The notes: generated from the letters alone by a model not told the origin. Numbered from the stretch's first letter, positions 17,381-27,051 are shown. The stretch: 64,000 bases of DNA from Aestuariispira insulae (GCF_003385955.1 NZ_QRDW01000001.1:434001-498000), one strand, 5' to 3'. Made by a program: numbers and translations.

Positions 17381-17398
17381 CTGACAACATACTGTCAG
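17381..17398. promoter_or_regulatory. Inverted repeat between divergent transporter genes
   Basis: CTGACA and TGTCAG are perfect 6-bp arms with a 6-base centre. The element sits in the 150-base gap between the two divergent EamA genes, a natural place for a shared operator. The regulator is unknown. Confidence 0.35.
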
Positions 17399-17479
17399 CA
17401 AGCAACGGAGGTGGACGGGATATAGTTCTATGCCAACGCGGACATAGCGCATGCTATTCTTTCGGGATAAACCGGAGGC

Positions 17480-18409
17480 ATGACAGACATCACAAGAAAT
17501 ACCGACCGGGAACAAAGTGACCAGCGCCTTGGGCAGCTGCTTTTGTTTATCCTGCCCATCTTGATGTGCTCCAACATGCTGGCGGCAAAGGTCGGTACGG
17601 ATATCATACCGCCGATTGCCATGGCTTTCTGGCGTTGGACAATCGCTTTTGCCCTCATGTGCCTGATTGCCGGACGCCCGATTTGGCAAGCCCGCCATCA
17701 GATCCTCAAAGAATGGAAGGATCTGACGATCCTGGGCGCCCTTGGCATGGGGATTTGCGGTGCTTTTGTCTATCTTGGTGCGGCCAGCACCACAGCCACG
17801 AATATCGGATTGATCTATTCCGCCTCACCCGTTTTGATCATCCTTCTCTCCCGGTTTTTTTACGGAGAGCGGATGTTCGGACGCCAGGTGGCCGGTGTTG
17901 CGCTTGGGCTGGCCGGGGTCATGATCATCATTGCCAAGGGCAGTTTGCAGATCCTGGCCGAACTGCAATTCACGGCCGGGGATTTATGGATCGTCGCGGC
18001 AACAACCGGCTGGGCGGTCTATTCCATCCTGCTGCGCCACCGTCCGACCGAACTGGGCCTGCGCACCCGGTTCAGCGGCACGATCCTGTTCGGCATGCTC
18101 TGCCTTTTGCCCTTTACCATTTGGGAGGGGATTACGATCGGCACGGCGGACCTGACCTGGAAAACGGTCTTGCTGATTTCTTTCGTCGCCTGCCTGTCCA
18201 GCGTCGCGGCCTATATGATGTATGCCAAGGTGCAATTGCTTTTGGGGGCATCCAAAGCAGGGCTGGTGCTCTATCTGGCCCCGCTCTACAATTCCGTGCT
18301 GGCTTATCTTTTGTTGGGTGAAAAATTTGAGCCGCACCATATTGCGGGCGCGGCTCTCATTCTTCCAGGATTGTGGCTGGCCACAAAATCCCCGTCTAAG
18401 CGGAAATAG
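17480..18409 (+). CDS. EamA/DMT-family membrane transporter
   Basis: A 309-residue polytopic membrane protein with the two-fold EamA layout (LLLFILPILMCSNMLAAKVG, PPIAMAFWRWTIAFALMCL, YSASPVLIILLSRFFYGE, YLAPLYNSVLAYLLLGE). The conserved P-x-x-x-A-F-W-R-W and late LGE motifs are typical of small-metabolite exporters. Its GGAGG lies only one base before the ATG at 17480, an unusually tight spacing, so initiation may be weak or may start further in. It converges on prfB. Confidence 0.88.
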   Translation: MTDITRNTDREQSDQRLGQLLLFILPILMCSNMLAAKVGTDIIPPIAMAFWRWTIAFALMCLIAGRPIWQARHQILKEWKDLTILGALGMGICGAFVYLGAASTTATNIGLIYSASPVLIILLSRFFYGERMFGRQVAGVALGLAGVMIIIAKGSLQILAELQFTAGDLWIVAATTGWAVYSILLRHRPTELGLRTRFSGTILFGMLCLLPFTIWEGITIGTADLTWKTVLLISFVACLSSVAAYMMYAKVQLLLGASKAGLVLYLAPLYNSVLAYLLLGEKFEPHHIAGAALILPGLWLATKSPSKRK

Positions 18410-18421
18410 CAGGGCTGCCGG

Positions 18422-19552
18422 TTAGTCGATATCCTCGACCTCGCCATCCAGCCCGCCCTCAAACTTCATGGCCAATGCCGCTTCCAGATAATCCTGGATA
18501 TCGCCATCCAGAACCGCCTGGGCATTGCCTTTTTCCACACCCGTACGCAGATCTTTTACCATCTGATAAGGCTGCAGGACATAAGAGCGTAGCTGGCGAC
18601 CCCAACCGATTTCGGTCTTGGCTTCATATTCGCCCTTGGCTTCCGCTTCGCGCTGGGCCAGTTCACGCTCATAGAGGCGCGATTGCAGCATCTTCATCGC
18701 AGTTGCCCGGTTTTTATGCTGCGAGCGGTCATTCTGACATTGTACCACGATGCCGGTGGGCACATGGGTGATGCGTACCGCACTGTCGGTGGTGTTAACA
18801 TGCTGGCCACCGGCGCCGGACGCGCGATAGGTATCCACCCTAAGATCGCTGTCGACAATGTCGATTTCAAAATCATCATCAATCTCAGGTGAAACCGTGA
18901 CGGATGAAAAGCTGGTATGGCGGCGCGCATTGGAATCAAACGGCGAAATCCGCACCAGACGGTGGACCCCGGCCTCCGTCTTGAGCCAGCCATAGGCGTT
19001 GTGACCAGCCACTTTGATCGTGGTCGATTTGATGCCCGCTTCTTCTCCCGGGCTTTCTTCCAACAATTCCGTCTTGAAGCCCTGTTTGTCGCAATAACGC
19101 ATATACATGCGCAACAGCATAGAGGCCCAATCCTGGGATTCCGTGCCGCCGGCACCGGCATGCACTTCCAGGAAACAGTTATTGCTGTCGGCTTCACCGG
19201 ACAACAGGCTTTCCAGCTGTAGTTTGGCAGCTTTTTCCTGCAAGGCGGCGATGGCGGCTTCCGCTTCAGCGACCATGTCACCGTCATCTTCCATCTCGGC
19301 CAGTTCGATCAGTTCGATATTATCGTCAACGCCGCCGGAAATCTCGCGATAGCCACTGAGCGCCGATTCCAATGCGGACCGTTCCTGCATGATCTTCTGC
19401 GCCTTGGTGGAATCATTCCACAGATCGGGATCCTCCACCCGCGCATTCAATTCCGCCAGGCGTTTCTCAGACGCATCAAGATCGATATGTTTGGCCAGCA
19501 ACTGCAGGGACTGACGGATCTCGTCGACCATGGCCTGAACTTCGGCACGCAA
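18422..19552 (-). CDS. prfB: Peptide chain release factor 2
   Basis: Recognises UGA and UAA stop codons and triggers peptide release. The 376-residue protein has the peptide-release motif GGQ in SGAGGQHVN and the SPF tripeptide (RISPFDSN) that reads UGA, which separates RF2 from RF1. The start is TTG at 19552, 8 bases after AGGAGG. The reading frame is continuous through the N-terminal region, so the autoregulatory +1 frameshift of E. coli prfB is absent. The gene lies downstream of the PBP1A gene on the same strand, 162 bases away. Confidence 0.96.
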   Translation of the reverse strand: MRAEVQAMVDEIRQSLQLLAKHIDLDASEKRLAELNARVEDPDLWNDSTKAQKIMQERSALESALSGYREISGGVDDNIELIELAEMEDDGDMVAEAEAAIAALQEKAAKLQLESLLSGEADSNNCFLEVHAGAGGTESQDWASMLLRMYMRYCDKQGFKTELLEESPGEEAGIKSTTIKVAGHNAYGWLKTEAGVHRLVRISPFDSNARRHTSFSSVTVSPEIDDDFEIDIVDSDLRVDTYRASGAGGQHVNTTDSAVRITHVPTGIVVQCQNDRSQHKNRATAMKMLQSRLYERELAQREAEAKGEYEAKTEIGWGRQLRSYVLQPYQMVKDLRTGVEKGNAQAVLDGDIQDYLEAALAMKFEGGLDGEVEDID

Positions 19553-19714
19553 GGGAAAATCCTCCTGAAGAATGAAAATTTCGGGCCTGCCGAATCATCC
19601 AATGACAGGAATATGACAGGCGGCCTTTGGATGTACGCCATGGCAGCCAGAGGCGCAAGGATATAGTAGCCCGCCCCTATCTCGAGGACGGGCCAAGATG
19701 AAAACAAGGCCGAA

Positions 19715-22198
19715 TTAGTAAACGCCGCGCTGCGTTCCGCTTTTCGCTCTCATTGGCGCCGTTTCACTGTCTTCATCTTCGTCACTGCCGTCGATGAAGA
19801 CAGCCTGGGAACCGATCCCCGGTTCCGTTCCCGGTTTGAAAGCTTCCGAGATAATCCGCTGACTGCCACTGGTAGCCAACTTGCCGGTTTCCGCGTCAAT
19901 CCGCACCATGCGAATGCCCTCGGGCGTACGGAACGGGATCGCCGGTTTGTCGGCCAGGGCTTCCTGCATGAAAGCCTTAAAGACCGGTGCCGCGACAGAA
20001 GAACCGGTTTCCTGGCCGCCCCAAGGATTGCGGCCCAGCGGGATCGGCGTATCAAAGCCAATGAAGACACCAACCGCCAAATCGGGCGAGAATCCCACAA
20101 ACCAGGTATCCCGACTGTCGTTGGTTGTGCCTGTCTTACCGCCCAGCGGTTTGCCCACCTCACGGATGCGCCGCCCGGTGCCGCGCTGAACAACGCCTTC
20201 CAGCATGGTCACCACCTGATAGGCGCTGGCCGGGTCCGTCAACTGCGAGCGATTGTCACGAATACGCGGCACATCCTGCCCCTCCCAATGCAAAACGGTG
20301 CAATTGGTGCAGTCTCGCGGATCATGCTTATAAATTGTTCGGCCCAGACGGTCCTGAACCCGGTCAATCACAGTCGGGGTGATCTCTTTGCCGCCATTAA
20401 CCAGCATACCATAGGCCGCGGTCATATCGATCAGACTGACCGAAGCCGCCCCTAGCGCCATGGACAGCTGTTCCGGCATATCCTCGGCGATGTGGAACCG
20501 TTCGGCATAATCGGCGACCGTATCCATGCCGATTGCCTGGGCCAGACGGACTGTCATCAGGTTCCTGGATTTCTCAATCCCCACCCGCATGGGGCTGGGG
20601 CCATAAAATTTCTTGGAAAAGTTCGCCGGTTTCCATTTCGGCAGGCCCGGCCCCTGATCCAGCACAAAGGGCGCATCCAGGATCATGGTTGCCGGGGTAT
20701 ATCCCTTATCCAGCGCCGCCAGGTAAACAAACGGTTTGAACGCGGAACCCGGTTGGCGTTTTGCCTGGGTAGCCCGGTTAAACTCACTACGCTCATAGCT
20801 CCAGCCGCCCGCCATAGCATAAACGCGGCCCGTATGCGGATCGAGCGCCACCAGCGCACCATCTACCTCGGGGATCTGGCGCAACGCATAGCTGTTCTCC
20901 GGATATAGAACCGGCGGCTCACCTTTTTTCGGCGGCGGCCCTTCCGTGACCGTTTCCACCAGAACCACATCGCCGGGCTGATAGACATCGCCAGGCTTTT
21001 TCACCGTGCCGCCGACCCGCTGGTCTTCCAGCGCCTTGCGTGCCCAACGAATTTCCGCAAAGGGAATTGTCCCGATCCGGCCATCGGCCAGGGTGATATT
21101 GGTGGTCTTACCTTCATAGCCATTCACCACCGCCAGGTCCCAGCCTCGGACACCATCCGGCAGCTTGACCTCTTTCAGGGCACCGGCCCAGTTTCCTGTC
21201 ATATCCAGCTGGGTTACCGGTCCGCGATAGCCATGGCGGCGGTCATAGTCCTCCAACCCCTGGCGCAAGCTTTTCTGTGCTAGACTCTGCAACGCCGGAT
21301 CCAGGGTTGTGCGCACCGACAATCCACCTTCGGTCACCCCGCGCTCACCATAGTGGTCCGCCAGTTCCCGCCGTACTTCTTCAACAAAATATTTTGCATC
21401 CACCGGCTGGATATCAGAACGCGGCTGCACCACCAGGTCCTCCGCCCTGGCCCGGGCGGCCGAAAGCTTGGTGATATAGCCTTCTTCCTCCATCCGGCTG
21501 ATCACCCAATTCCGACGTTCAATCGCCTCACGGGTCCGGCGGATCGGGTGATAGTTATTTGGCGCTTTTGGCAGCGCCGCCAAATAGGCAATTTCCGCCG
21601 TGGTCAGCTCGCTTAAGGATTTGTCGAAATAGTTCAGGGCAGCCGCCGCAACACCGAAAGATCCATACCCCAGGTAAATTTCATTGAGATAAAGTTCCAG
21701 AATACGGTCTTTGCTGAGTGCGCGCTCGATCCGGAATGCCAGAATCGCTTCTTTGGCTTTCCTGGTGATCGAGACTTCATTGGTCAACAGGAAGTTTTTC
21801 GCCACCTGCTGGGTGATGGTGGATGCACCGATAAACCTGCGATTCTCGAAATAGTAGACAACATTGGTGGCCACGGCCCGGGCCAACGCAAGCGGGTCCA
21901 CGCCATAATGCCAGAAGAAATTTTGATCCTCGGCCGCAACGAAACCGTGGATAATCTCCTTTGGTATCGATTGGATCGGCACAAAGACCCGCTGTTCACG
22001 GGCATATTCCTTGATCAATTGCCCATCGCCGGCATGAATGCGGGTGGCTGTCGGCGGTTGATAATCCGCCAGTTGCTTATAGTCCGGCAATCCCTTGCCG
22101 TAATACCAAAGCGCATAAAGGCCGCCGCCGACACCGACGATGCCGGCAAGCACGGCCATGGAGAAAAGGAATATAAAGAACTTTAACAGAAATCGCAT
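19715..22198 (-). CDS. mrcA: Penicillin-binding protein 1A
   Basis: Bifunctional class A PBP (about 827 residues) that polymerises and cross-links peptidoglycan at the inner membrane. After the N-terminal anchor (FLLKFFIFLFSMAVLAGIVG) comes the glycosyltransferase domain with EDQNFFWHYGVDP. An OB-like insert follows, then the transpeptidase domain with the SxxK motif in SAFKPFVYL, an SRN triad and KTGTT. A disordered acidic tail ends the protein. I start at ATG 22198; the open frame extends to 22246, but the extra residues precede the membrane helix and lack a ribosome site. amiC-like is upstream and prfB downstream on the same strand. Confidence 0.95.
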   Translation of the reverse strand: MRFLLKFFIFLFSMAVLAGIVGVGGGLYALWYYGKGLPDYKQLADYQPPTATRIHAGDGQLIKEYAREQRVFVPIQSIPKEIIHGFVAAEDQNFFWHYGVDPLALARAVATNVVYYFENRRFIGASTITQQVAKNFLLTNEVSITRKAKEAILAFRIERALSKDRILELYLNEIYLGYGSFGVAAAALNYFDKSLSELTTAEIAYLAALPKAPNNYHPIRRTREAIERRNWVISRMEEEGYITKLSAARARAEDLVVQPRSDIQPVDAKYFVEEVRRELADHYGERGVTEGGLSVRTTLDPALQSLAQKSLRQGLEDYDRRHGYRGPVTQLDMTGNWAGALKEVKLPDGVRGWDLAVVNGYEGKTTNITLADGRIGTIPFAEIRWARKALEDQRVGGTVKKPGDVYQPGDVVLVETVTEGPPPKKGEPPVLYPENSYALRQIPEVDGALVALDPHTGRVYAMAGGWSYERSEFNRATQAKRQPGSAFKPFVYLAALDKGYTPATMILDAPFVLDQGPGLPKWKPANFSKKFYGPSPMRVGIEKSRNLMTVRLAQAIGMDTVADYAERFHIAEDMPEQLSMALGAASVSLIDMTAAYGMLVNGGKEITPTVIDRVQDRLGRTIYKHDPRDCTNCTVLHWEGQDVPRIRDNRSQLTDPASAYQVVTMLEGVVQRGTGRRIREVGKPLGGKTGTTNDSRDTWFVGFSPDLAVGVFIGFDTPIPLGRNPWGGQETGSSVAAPVFKAFMQEALADKPAIPFRTPEGIRMVRIDAETGKLATSGSQRIISEAFKPGTEPGIGSQAVFIDGSDEDEDSETAPMRAKSGTQRGVY

Positions 22199-22342
22199 GC
22201 TGCAGCGCTGACCACCATGGTTAATCCTCGCGCATACCAAACCCACAAAGCAGGTGCGCGGCTTACTCTATAAAGTAGGTTATGTCATTAATTCGGCAAT
22301 GTGGCCAGTTTATGTCAGGCAATCTAATTTTTAAAAAGCACA

Positions 22343-23602
22343 TCAAGACCGGCTGAGGCGGTTTTGCCGTCGGAAATATGCATCGACCGCCCGCAGCAAA
22401 GCACTACCAATTTTTCGGTGATGCACCGGATCGCGCAGCAGTTTTTCATCCTTGCGGTTCGACAGATAACCAAGCTCAATCAGAACCGATGGTACCGTCG
22501 GTGATTTCAAAACCGCAAAGCCAGCAAACCGGTGGGTATTGCGTAGCAACCGGATTTCCTGCCCCAGATCCTTCACCAGCATTTCCGCAAAATGCCAGGA
22601 TTGTTCCATCGTCGCTCGCTGTTCAAAATCCAGCAATGTCCTGGCCACAACCTCGTCATAGCCAGAGAGATCCACGCCCGCAATCAAATCGGATTTGTTT
22701 TCCTTGGCCGCCAGCTTGGCCGCCTCTTTATCCGACGCATTTTCAGAGAGCGTGTAGACGGACGCGCCCCGCACGTTGCGCCGATCGATTTTATCCGCAT
22801 GAAGCGAAACGAACAGATCTGCCTCATGTTTTTCGGCCACTTGATAACGTTGGCGCAGTGGAATGTAAAAATCGCGATCGCGGGTCAGACGCACCCGGTA
22901 CCGACCCGATTTCTCCAGAGCAGCCTTGACGGCTTTGGCCACCGACAGGGTCACTTTTTTCTCATAGGTGCCCATGCTGCCAATGGCCCCCGGATCCGGC
23001 CCTCCATGGCCCGGATCAAGAATGATCATCGGCTTTCTTTTTTCCGGTGCCGGGGTTGGGGCCGGCGTCGAATTGACCACGTCACGCTGTTGATGCCGTT
23101 TGATATAGTCCGGCCAATCCGGCGAAGTCACTTTACGTGAGGTTGCCGCAAAGGTCTGATCAGTGACAGGAATGATATCAATCACCACCCTGTGGCCACT
23201 CTTGCCACCGGGCGCGATCCGGAAATGTTTCTTGATGGCGACCGGCTTTTTCGTATCGATCACGATACGGCTCACCCCCGGCCGGAACAGGCCGTAGCGG
23301 TAGCCGGCCACAAGGCCCAGCGGTTTGCTCTTTTTCTGGGCCCAGTTCAATTCCGGCAGATCAATTACCACCCGATAAGGTCCGGAAAGCGTGAAAATTT
23401 CGTAGGGGACCTGACTATTCATATCGACGACAAAGCGGGTATAACCGGCATGTTCACCGATTCGCACTTCGTTGACCTGAATATCCTTGGCAGCAAAGGC
23501 TTTGCCTGACAGATTGACCACCAGCATCAGCAGACACAAAAACAGGCCGGCCATGCCCCGGGCTGTCCCTTTCATCAATCCTGTAGTCGGTTTTTCTGTC
23601 AC
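22343..23602 (-). CDS. N-acetylmuramoyl-L-alanine amidase with AMIN domain
   Basis: Exported cell-wall hydrolase (419 residues) that cuts the bond between MurNAc and the stem peptide, usually during daughter-cell separation. A hydrophobic signal (GMAGLFLCLLMLVVNLSGKAFA) is followed by an AMIN domain (about 40-140) that targets peptidoglycan and the division site. A Pro-rich linker comes next, then the Amidase_3 zinc domain: His in DPGHGGPDPGAIG, Glu in YEKKVTLS, His in VSLHADK and the catalytic Glu in IELGYLSN. The GTG at 23602 with a nearby AGG is used as start; ATG nine codons later is the alternative. It probably forms an AmiA/B/C-type partner to PBP1A next door. Confidence 0.93.
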   Translation of the reverse strand: MTEKPTTGLMKGTARGMAGLFLCLLMLVVNLSGKAFAAKDIQVNEVRIGEHAGYTRFVVDMNSQVPYEIFTLSGPYRVVIDLPELNWAQKKSKPLGLVAGYRYGLFRPGVSRIVIDTKKPVAIKKHFRIAPGGKSGHRVVIDIIPVTDQTFAATSRKVTSPDWPDYIKRHQQRDVVNSTPAPTPAPEKRKPMIILDPGHGGPDPGAIGSMGTYEKKVTLSVAKAVKAALEKSGRYRVRLTRDRDFYIPLRQRYQVAEKHEADLFVSLHADKIDRRNVRGASVYTLSENASDKEAAKLAAKENKSDLIAGVDLSGYDEVVARTLLDFEQRATMEQSWHFAEMLVKDLGQEIRLLRNTHRFAGFAVLKSPTVPSVLIELGYLSNRKDEKLLRDPVHHRKIGSALLRAVDAYFRRQNRLSRS

Positions 23603-24292
23603 TGGACCTCACAGCTTCTCATCAGCTTCCGCTAACACTATATCTATGGTGGCGCTCGCTGGAAACCACAACAAACATGATTTTTTCATGCAAATTCGGT
23701 TCCTCTTGGGGCATGCCGCCCTGTCCGACCGAAGGATATTGGACATATCGTTTTACAGCTATTCAAAAAAAACGACGGCGCGACGGTAAAAGCGATTGTT
23801 ATTTCCGGCCATACAGGATTAATTATGAGATGCGATAAAAGGTTTCGTAGCTGAAACTGCCACTGATCCGGCAGACCTTCTCGGGATGCTATCCGTATTG
23901 TTTCAGCTTTCGACAGCGTTTCAAAGAGCCGTACCGGCTGCCGGCCGATTTGCCTGGCACCACGGCGAAAGCAACGCACAATACGCAGTCCGGCCGACAA
24001 GCCAATCCTTGCCGTCGGACTTGGAACTAAATTTTTTTATGAGCGAACTGGCTCAGGTAGCTGAACAGTTTGATGTTGATGAAGCAAGGTCGAACAGAGA
24101 TCGGGACAGAAACAGGCACCGCCGCGCATTTTATGCCGCTGGCGGCATTTGCCGTTTCGCCGGGGAGCACCCCGGGCGACTCCTGCCCCTTTATTAAGAC
24201 TGCACACGCCCTTGCCTCAAATAATAATAACCCGCGCCCCTCCCAGGGGCATCGGTCCGTTCGACCGTTAACGCGGGCTGGAGACTATTTGC
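23603..24292 (+). promoter_or_regulatory. 690-base divergent gap, mostly probable rne leader
   Basis: I see no convincing protein-coding gene here; the short frames lack ribosome sites and cross the rne start. The AT-rich left part (about 23640-23830) should hold the divergent promoters; TTGTTA at 23796 with TTAATT 17 bases on is one weak candidate. The right 300-450 bases are GC-richer and structured and would form a long 5' leader for rne, as known for autoregulated RNase E mRNAs. Confidence 0.5.
24133..24178 (+). promoter_or_regulatory. Two adjacent hairpins in the rne leader
   Basis: ATGCCG/CGGCAT (24133-24148, 4-base loop) is followed at 24158-24178 by a longer GC stem, CGCCGGGG with CCCCGGGCG and one bulged G, loop AGCA. 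Both lie 115-160 bases before the rne start. In E. coli, hairpins in the rne leader mediate feedback cleavage by RNase E; a similar role here is inference. Confidence 0.45.
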
Positions 24293-26989
24293 ATGGCAAA
24301 GAGAATGTTAATCGATGCGACCCACCCGGAAGAAACCCGGGTTACGGTCGTAAGCGGCAACCGGCTTGAGGAATTTGACTACGAAACAGAAACCCGCAGA
24401 CAATTAAAAGGCAATATCTACCTGGCAAAAGTAACCCGGGTGGAACCGTCTCTGCAGGCTGCGTTCGTTGAATATGGCGGCAACCGCCATGGCTTCCTCG
24501 CTTTCAGTGAAATCCATCCCGACTATTACCGCATTCCCGTCGGCGACCGTGAAGAACTGGTCGAAGAGGATCAAATCGACGACGATGAAAATGGTGATGA
24601 TACCGAATCCGATAAACCGGTTGAGGAACTGGGCGGCGACGAAGCCGTGGATGAAGTTGAAGAGAATGCACACCGCCGCCCCCGCCTGAAACGGCAATAT
24701 AAAATTCAGGAAGTCATCAAACGCCGCCAGGTCCTGCTGGTCCAGGTCGTTAAGGAAGAACGTGGCAACAAGGGCGCGGCTCTGACCACCTATCTCTCCC
24801 TTGCTGGCCGCTATTGTGTCTTGATGCCGAACACCTCCCGTGGTGGCGGTGTCAGCCGCAAGATCGTCAATCCCGCCGACCGCAAGCGCCTGAAGAAAAT
24901 TCTGGCGGAACTGACCATGCCGCAGGGAATGGCAGTGATTGTGCGGACTGCAGGTGCCGAACGGTCACGTGCGGAAATCAAACGCGACTTCGACTATATT
25001 TTCAAACTGTGGGACGATATCCGCACGCGCACTCTGGAAGCATCTGCCCCGGCCCTCATCCACGAAGAGGCCAATCTGATCAAGCGGGCGTTGCGCGATC
25101 TGTACGCCAAGGACATGGAAGAAATTCTGGTCGCCGGTGACGAAGGATACCGAACCGCCAAGAATTTCATGAAATCGCTGATCCCCAGTCACGCAAAGAA
25201 GGTTCAACCCTATCGTGACCAGGCTATTCCGTTGTTCCAACGTTATCAGGTTGAAAGCCAGTTGGCCGCGATCCATGAACCAACCGTAATGCTGCGCTCC
25301 GGCGGCTCCATTGTGATGCACCAGACCGAAGCCCTGGTCTCGATCGACGTGAACTCCGGCAAGGCGACCCGTGAGCGCCATATCGAAGAAACAGCGCTCA
25401 AGACCAACCTGGAAGCGGCCGAGGAAATCGCCCGCCAGCTGCGCTTGCGTGATATGGCCGGCCTCATCGTGATCGATTTCATCGACATGGAGGAAGGTCG
25501 TAACGACCAGGCGGTTGAGCGGAAACTGAAAGAGACTTTGAAAAAGGATCGGGCCCGCATCCAAGTCGGACGCATCAGCCCATTCGGCCTTTTGGAAATG
25601 TCCCGTCAGCGCCTACGGCCCAGCCTGTTGGAAGCGATCACCCAGTCTTGCCCGCATTGCGGCGGCACCGGCTACATCCAGTCCACCGACTCTGCGGCGC
25701 TTTCTGTGCTGCGCGCCATAGAAGAAGAAGGCCTGCGCCGCAGGTCTTCCGAAATCACGGTCACAGTCAATCCTGATGTCGCTCTTTACATCCTGAACAA
25801 CAAACGCGGTGTTCTGGGTGAAATGGAAGCCAACTACGGCTTTGAACTGACCATCCTTACCAAACATGACATGCTGCCTGCGCAGTTTGACATGTCCCGC
25901 GTCGAAAGCGGTGACGGTCGTGTGGTGGAAGTCACTGAGCAGCCGCAACAGCAGCCCCAGGCCGCTAAGAGCGAAGACAGCGACGAGCAGCAGGAAGGCA
26001 AAGGCCGCCGCCGCCGTCGTCGTCGTCGCGGTCGCAAGCGCCCCGAAGATCAGGCCAATGCGGATAATGAGAATCAGTCTGCGGAAGAAACAGACCTGCA
26101 AGCGTCTGAATCAGAGGATGAGGCTAGGACCGATGGTGATGATGACGGCCAGAAGAAGCGCCGTAAGCGCGGCCGTCGCGGCGGTCGCCGCCGTGGCCGG
26201 GGCCGCGATCAGGACCAGCAGAACCTGAATCAAGACGGCGACGCAGAAGAGAGCCGGGATGAAAATTCCGACACTCAGCCGGCTGAGAATAACGATCAGC
26301 CCGCTGCTGCCGCTACCAACGAGGAAGAAGGAAAATCCAAGCGTCCGCGCCGCCGTCGTGGTCGTGGCAAGGATAACGCCGAGAACCAGGCGCAGGAAAC
26401 GGTCGAAACCGCCGGCTCCACCGAGCATGCAGCGGATGCCGCACCGGAAGCCGCCGCGACATCGGAAGCCGCCAATGACGCAACAGCAGAGGCCAAGCCG
26501 CAGCGCCGGAGCCGCCGCAGCCGGAAGCCTGCTGTGCCAGAGGAAAGCCCTGCAGCAGCAGAGACAGCCGATGGCTCGGAAGCTTCTTCTATAGAGGCTG
26601 CAGCTGTCGAAGCAACCGCATCCGAGTCGGATGCGGCCGCTCCGGCAGAAGCCGAGGCAAAGCCTGCGAAGAAAACCCGGGCGAAAAAAGCACGGGCCAA
26701 GAAAGCCAGCGCCAAGAAAACCACGGCGAAAAAGGCAACTGCCAAAAAAGCACGGGCCAAGAAAGCCGCAGCCAAGGCACCTGAAGCCAAGGAAGCACCG
26801 GCAGAAACCGCTCCGGCGGCACAAACACCGACCGCGACCGAAAGCCAGGCCTCTCCGGCCCCGGCGCCTGCGGCTCAACCGGCACCGGTTGCCGCACAGC
26901 CTGCCGCATCCACACCGGAACCAGCCAAGGAAGAGGCCCCGTCCGGGCCGAAGCGCAAAGGCTGGTGGAGCCGGGTTCTCGGCAGCTAA
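24293..26989 (+). CDS. rne: Ribonuclease E
   Basis: Main endonuclease of mRNA decay and rRNA/tRNA processing and scaffold of the degradosome (898 residues). The N-terminal catalytic half has an S1 domain interrupted by an acidic insertion (about residues 85-125, rich in Glu and Asp), as in other alphaproteobacteria. Catalytic aspartates lie in VSIDVNSG and VIDFIDME, and the zinc-link motif is CPHCGGTGY. The C-terminal half is disordered, with three arginine-rich RNA-binding blocks (GRRRRRRRRGRKR, KKRRKRGRRGGRRRGRGR, KRPRRRRGRGK), Ala/Glu linkers, a lysine-alanine repeat tract and a terminal KRKGWWSRVLGS. A GWW tail binds PNPase in Caulobacter RNase E. ATG 24293 has GGAG 9 bases upstream. Confidence 0.96.
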   Translation: MAKRMLIDATHPEETRVTVVSGNRLEEFDYETETRRQLKGNIYLAKVTRVEPSLQAAFVEYGGNRHGFLAFSEIHPDYYRIPVGDREELVEEDQIDDDENGDDTESDKPVEELGGDEAVDEVEENAHRRPRLKRQYKIQEVIKRRQVLLVQVVKEERGNKGAALTTYLSLAGRYCVLMPNTSRGGGVSRKIVNPADRKRLKKILAELTMPQGMAVIVRTAGAERSRAEIKRDFDYIFKLWDDIRTRTLEASAPALIHEEANLIKRALRDLYAKDMEEILVAGDEGYRTAKNFMKSLIPSHAKKVQPYRDQAIPLFQRYQVESQLAAIHEPTVMLRSGGSIVMHQTEALVSIDVNSGKATRERHIEETALKTNLEAAEEIARQLRLRDMAGLIVIDFIDMEEGRNDQAVERKLKETLKKDRARIQVGRISPFGLLEMSRQRLRPSLLEAITQSCPHCGGTGYIQSTDSAALSVLRAIEEEGLRRRSSEITVTVNPDVALYILNNKRGVLGEMEANYGFELTILTKHDMLPAQFDMSRVESGDGRVVEVTEQPQQQPQAAKSEDSDEQQEGKGRRRRRRRRGRKRPEDQANADNENQSAEETDLQASESEDEARTDGDDDGQKKRRKRGRRGGRRRGRGRDQDQQNLNQDGDAEESRDENSDTQPAENNDQPAAAATNEEEGKSKRPRRRRGRGKDNAENQAQETVETAGSTEHAADAAPEAAATSEAANDATAEAKPQRRSRRSRKPAVPEESPAAAETADGSEASSIEAAAVEATASESDAAAPAEAEAKPAKKTRAKKARAKKASAKKTTAKKATAKKARAKKAAAKAPEAKEAPAETAPAAQTPTATESQASPAPAPAAQPAPVAAQPAASTPEPAKEEAPSGPKRKGWWSRVLGS
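26684..26767 (+). repeat. Direct repeat inside the rne lysine-alanine tract
   Basis: An exact 24-base copy occurs at 26684-26707 and again at 26744-26767, 60 bases apart in phase. It encodes part of a KKARAKKA-type histone-H1-like tract. Such repeats expand and contract by slippage, so tail length may vary between strains. Confidence 0.85.
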
Positions 26990-27013
26990 CCCGCTGAGAT
27001 CATTAAAAACAGC

Positions 27014-27051
27014 AAACCCCCTGGCGGTTTTACCCCAGGGGGTTTCTTTTT
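27014..27051 (+). terminator. Rho-independent terminator after rne
   Basis: AAACCCCCTGG (27014-27024) pairs perfectly with CCAGGGGGTTT (27035-27045), and a run of five T follows after one C. It lies 25 bases after the rne stop. Confidence 0.93.

Noticed and set aside
20125-20382. Small plus-strand frames opposite the PBP1A gene
   Set aside because: They are shadows of a well-supported gene and have no start signals.
26111-26878. Minus-strand frames opposite the end of rne
   Set aside because: They are low-complexity antisense readings of the Arg/Ala/Glu-rich RNase E tail.
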